Positions 62,575 to 64,000 of a DNA stretch of 64,000 bases are shown piece by piece. This DNA is from Xenopus tropicalis (lineage: Eukaryota; Chordata; Amphibia; Anura; Pipidae), in contig NC_030679.2 of NCBI RefSeq assembly GCF_000004195.4, positions 33,841,712 to 33,905,711 on the forward strand. The letters run 5' to 3'. The first letter of the stretch is position 1. Every line of letters begins with the position of its first letter. Below the pieces are notes generated by a model. That model made no database searches, was not told the DNA's origin, and worked only from the letters and a program-made list of their open reading frames with translations. The translations under genes were made by a program, and so were the position numbers.

Positions 62575-64000
62575 GACACCTCTTTAATTGGTGTCCTGTT
62601 TAAAGTATTGGTGGTGGAACTGAAGTAAGGTTCAGCTTGCAGAAATTGGAACTGTTATGTAGGAAAAGGCAGTGTATTATTTGGTATTCCACAGTTATGC
62701 TTCATGACAAAAAAATAAGCACACACATATGCCAAAATGATTAGGTTTGACAAAATGCAACATTTAAATAAGGCTACAAACAACAAAAAGGTTCAACTAT
62801 TAAACGTTTTGAAATAAATATCAGTTGTTACCCAGCTGTTACTTCCAGGTGAATCTGATTTTTTTTTAACTTTGTCAACATTCACATTTACATTGACATT
62901 TACAAAATCATTATTAAAATGAAGATTGTGATAAATTTGGCTGGCATTTATGTCTACTCAAAGTGATATCATAGCTGAAACAATAAGTTATTTATGTCTG
63001 AGAGATATAAAAAGCTTATAAAATGAATATGCCCTCAACCCCCATGCCATGCATCATTAATGACTGCTAGAAGAAACATCATTGTATTATATAATATAAA
63101 GACTTGTGCAAATGGCTAGATGTATGGACCTGAAATACAACTGTAAGCTCAAGGTTTGCCACTAATAAAACTGCAACCATTGCTTGCCATGTTGGAAAAG
63201 CGATAACACTAAACTTGAAAGATAAAAAAAAACTTATTTACAAAAGGGGGCAAGATGCACTTTACTCCCTGAATTAGGTATAAAGATTTCCTGATTGCAT
63301 TGAATAGCAGGCAGAATTTGCACTTTTCCCACACAGAGTGCAAAAGGGTAGGTGTGAGTGAATTTTCACCTCATACACTTTTGTGGCAGATATTGTGCAT
63401 TTTCACAAAAAAACTGAAAAAATGCAGATGTCATTATTTTGGGCCCTTTGCCTTCCACGTCAACCAATCAGATTAGAGCTCTCCCCCTGTCTGTTTTATA
63501 AGCTATCGATGTGGTGTGTTCGGCAGAAATTGGCAATATTGGGGCCAGTTATTTCCTATTAAGAACAGTGGTAGCATAGTGGAAAAAAGCTCATCTAACA
63601 GGGTAGGGTAATGTATATTGTATTGCAGGACTTAACTGCAATTTTGGCAATGCATTCGGCAAAATTTTGGTGGAATTTCCCATTTTGCAACATCTTCAGC
63701 AAATCTAAATGGCACAGTGTCACTCAATCCTATACATCCTCATTGTATTTACAACAAATGGTTTTAGGCATAAAACTACTCCCGTCAGGTGGACTCCAGT
63801 CCAGGTCTCTTGCACTCCTGAAAGCTGTACTTTGTTCCCATCCTGACATAGACGCTCAGAGGACCCGGAACAAAAACACTGTGTGATTTGCAGGCTAATG
63901 GGTGCCTAGAAATAATAAATGATCCCTAAAGTGCATTAGTAACAACTATTATGGAGGTCAGGAAGCATGAATGATTGAACATATTACAAATTCCTCTAAA

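Larger units (their letters stand above)
55855..64000 (-). other. tenm2: tenm2 intron upstream of exon A (incomplete)
   Basis: Only the acceptor side is present; EGF1 should be encoded beyond the window. Repeats cluster at 57050-57822 and 59533-62574. Region 58130-58545 is repeat-free and rich in TAATTA-like words (listed as a possible regulatory block). A hAT-like terminus (GTCGGACTGGGAC) lies near 58846. Segment 62010-62225 resembles a decayed relative of the palindromic element at 59814-60172. In 55855-57050, 58546-59530 and 62575-64000 I see nothing specific. Confidence 0.9.

Overview
This is a vertebrate intronic landscape, almost certainly from a clawed frog (Xenopus; I cannot separate X. 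tropicalis from X. laevis). The only gene I can support is teneurin-2 (tenm2), on the minus strand and incomplete at both ends. The assignment rests on four short exons whose translations match the EGF-like repeats of vertebrate teneurin-2, each bounded by AG/GT splice signals in one consistent phase. The species guess rests on many short inverted-repeat DNA transposons that I recognise as Xenopus families.

Gene layout, reading right to left: an 8.1 kb stretch of intron (64000-55855); exon A with EGF2 and EGF3 (55854-55660); a 5.4 kb intron; exon B with EGF4 and EGF5 (50279-50079); a 4.4 kb intron; exon C with EGF6 and EGF7 (45646-45461); a 29.4 kb intron; exon D with EGF8 and the start of the next extracellular segment (16037-15891); then intron to the window edge. 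The exons total 729 nt. All eight splice borders are phase 1, so every exon can be skipped or included without a frameshift. EGF2 and EGF5 each have tyrosine in place of their third cysteine, which is the teneurin signature for disulphide-linked cis dimers. The reading frame of exon C continues past its GT donor for nine residues that resemble the optional EGF7-EGF8 linker of mammalian teneurin-2, ending at a GC dinucleotide.

The rest is intron packed with MITEs. The main groups are: (1) hAT-type elements ending TAGTGATG/CATCACTA, eight full copies and one fragment, several with perfect 8-bp target duplications; (2) roughly 300-bp inverted-repeat elements ending TACAGGTA/CCTGTA, about ten copies; (3) palindromic elements ending GGGGC...TTTACTAA; (4) TTAAAGG-ended (T2-like) elements; (5) hAT elements with CAGGGGTCCCCAACC ends; and (6) a 729-bp hAT element holding eight 40-bp tandem units. 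There are two degraded CR1-like LINE pieces, several nested insertions that give relative ages, and strong hairpins. A few AT-rich repeat-free blocks look like possible conserved enhancers. I see no RNA gene, CRISPR array, bacterial operon or complete second gene; nearly all other open frames lie in repeats or random intron sequence.
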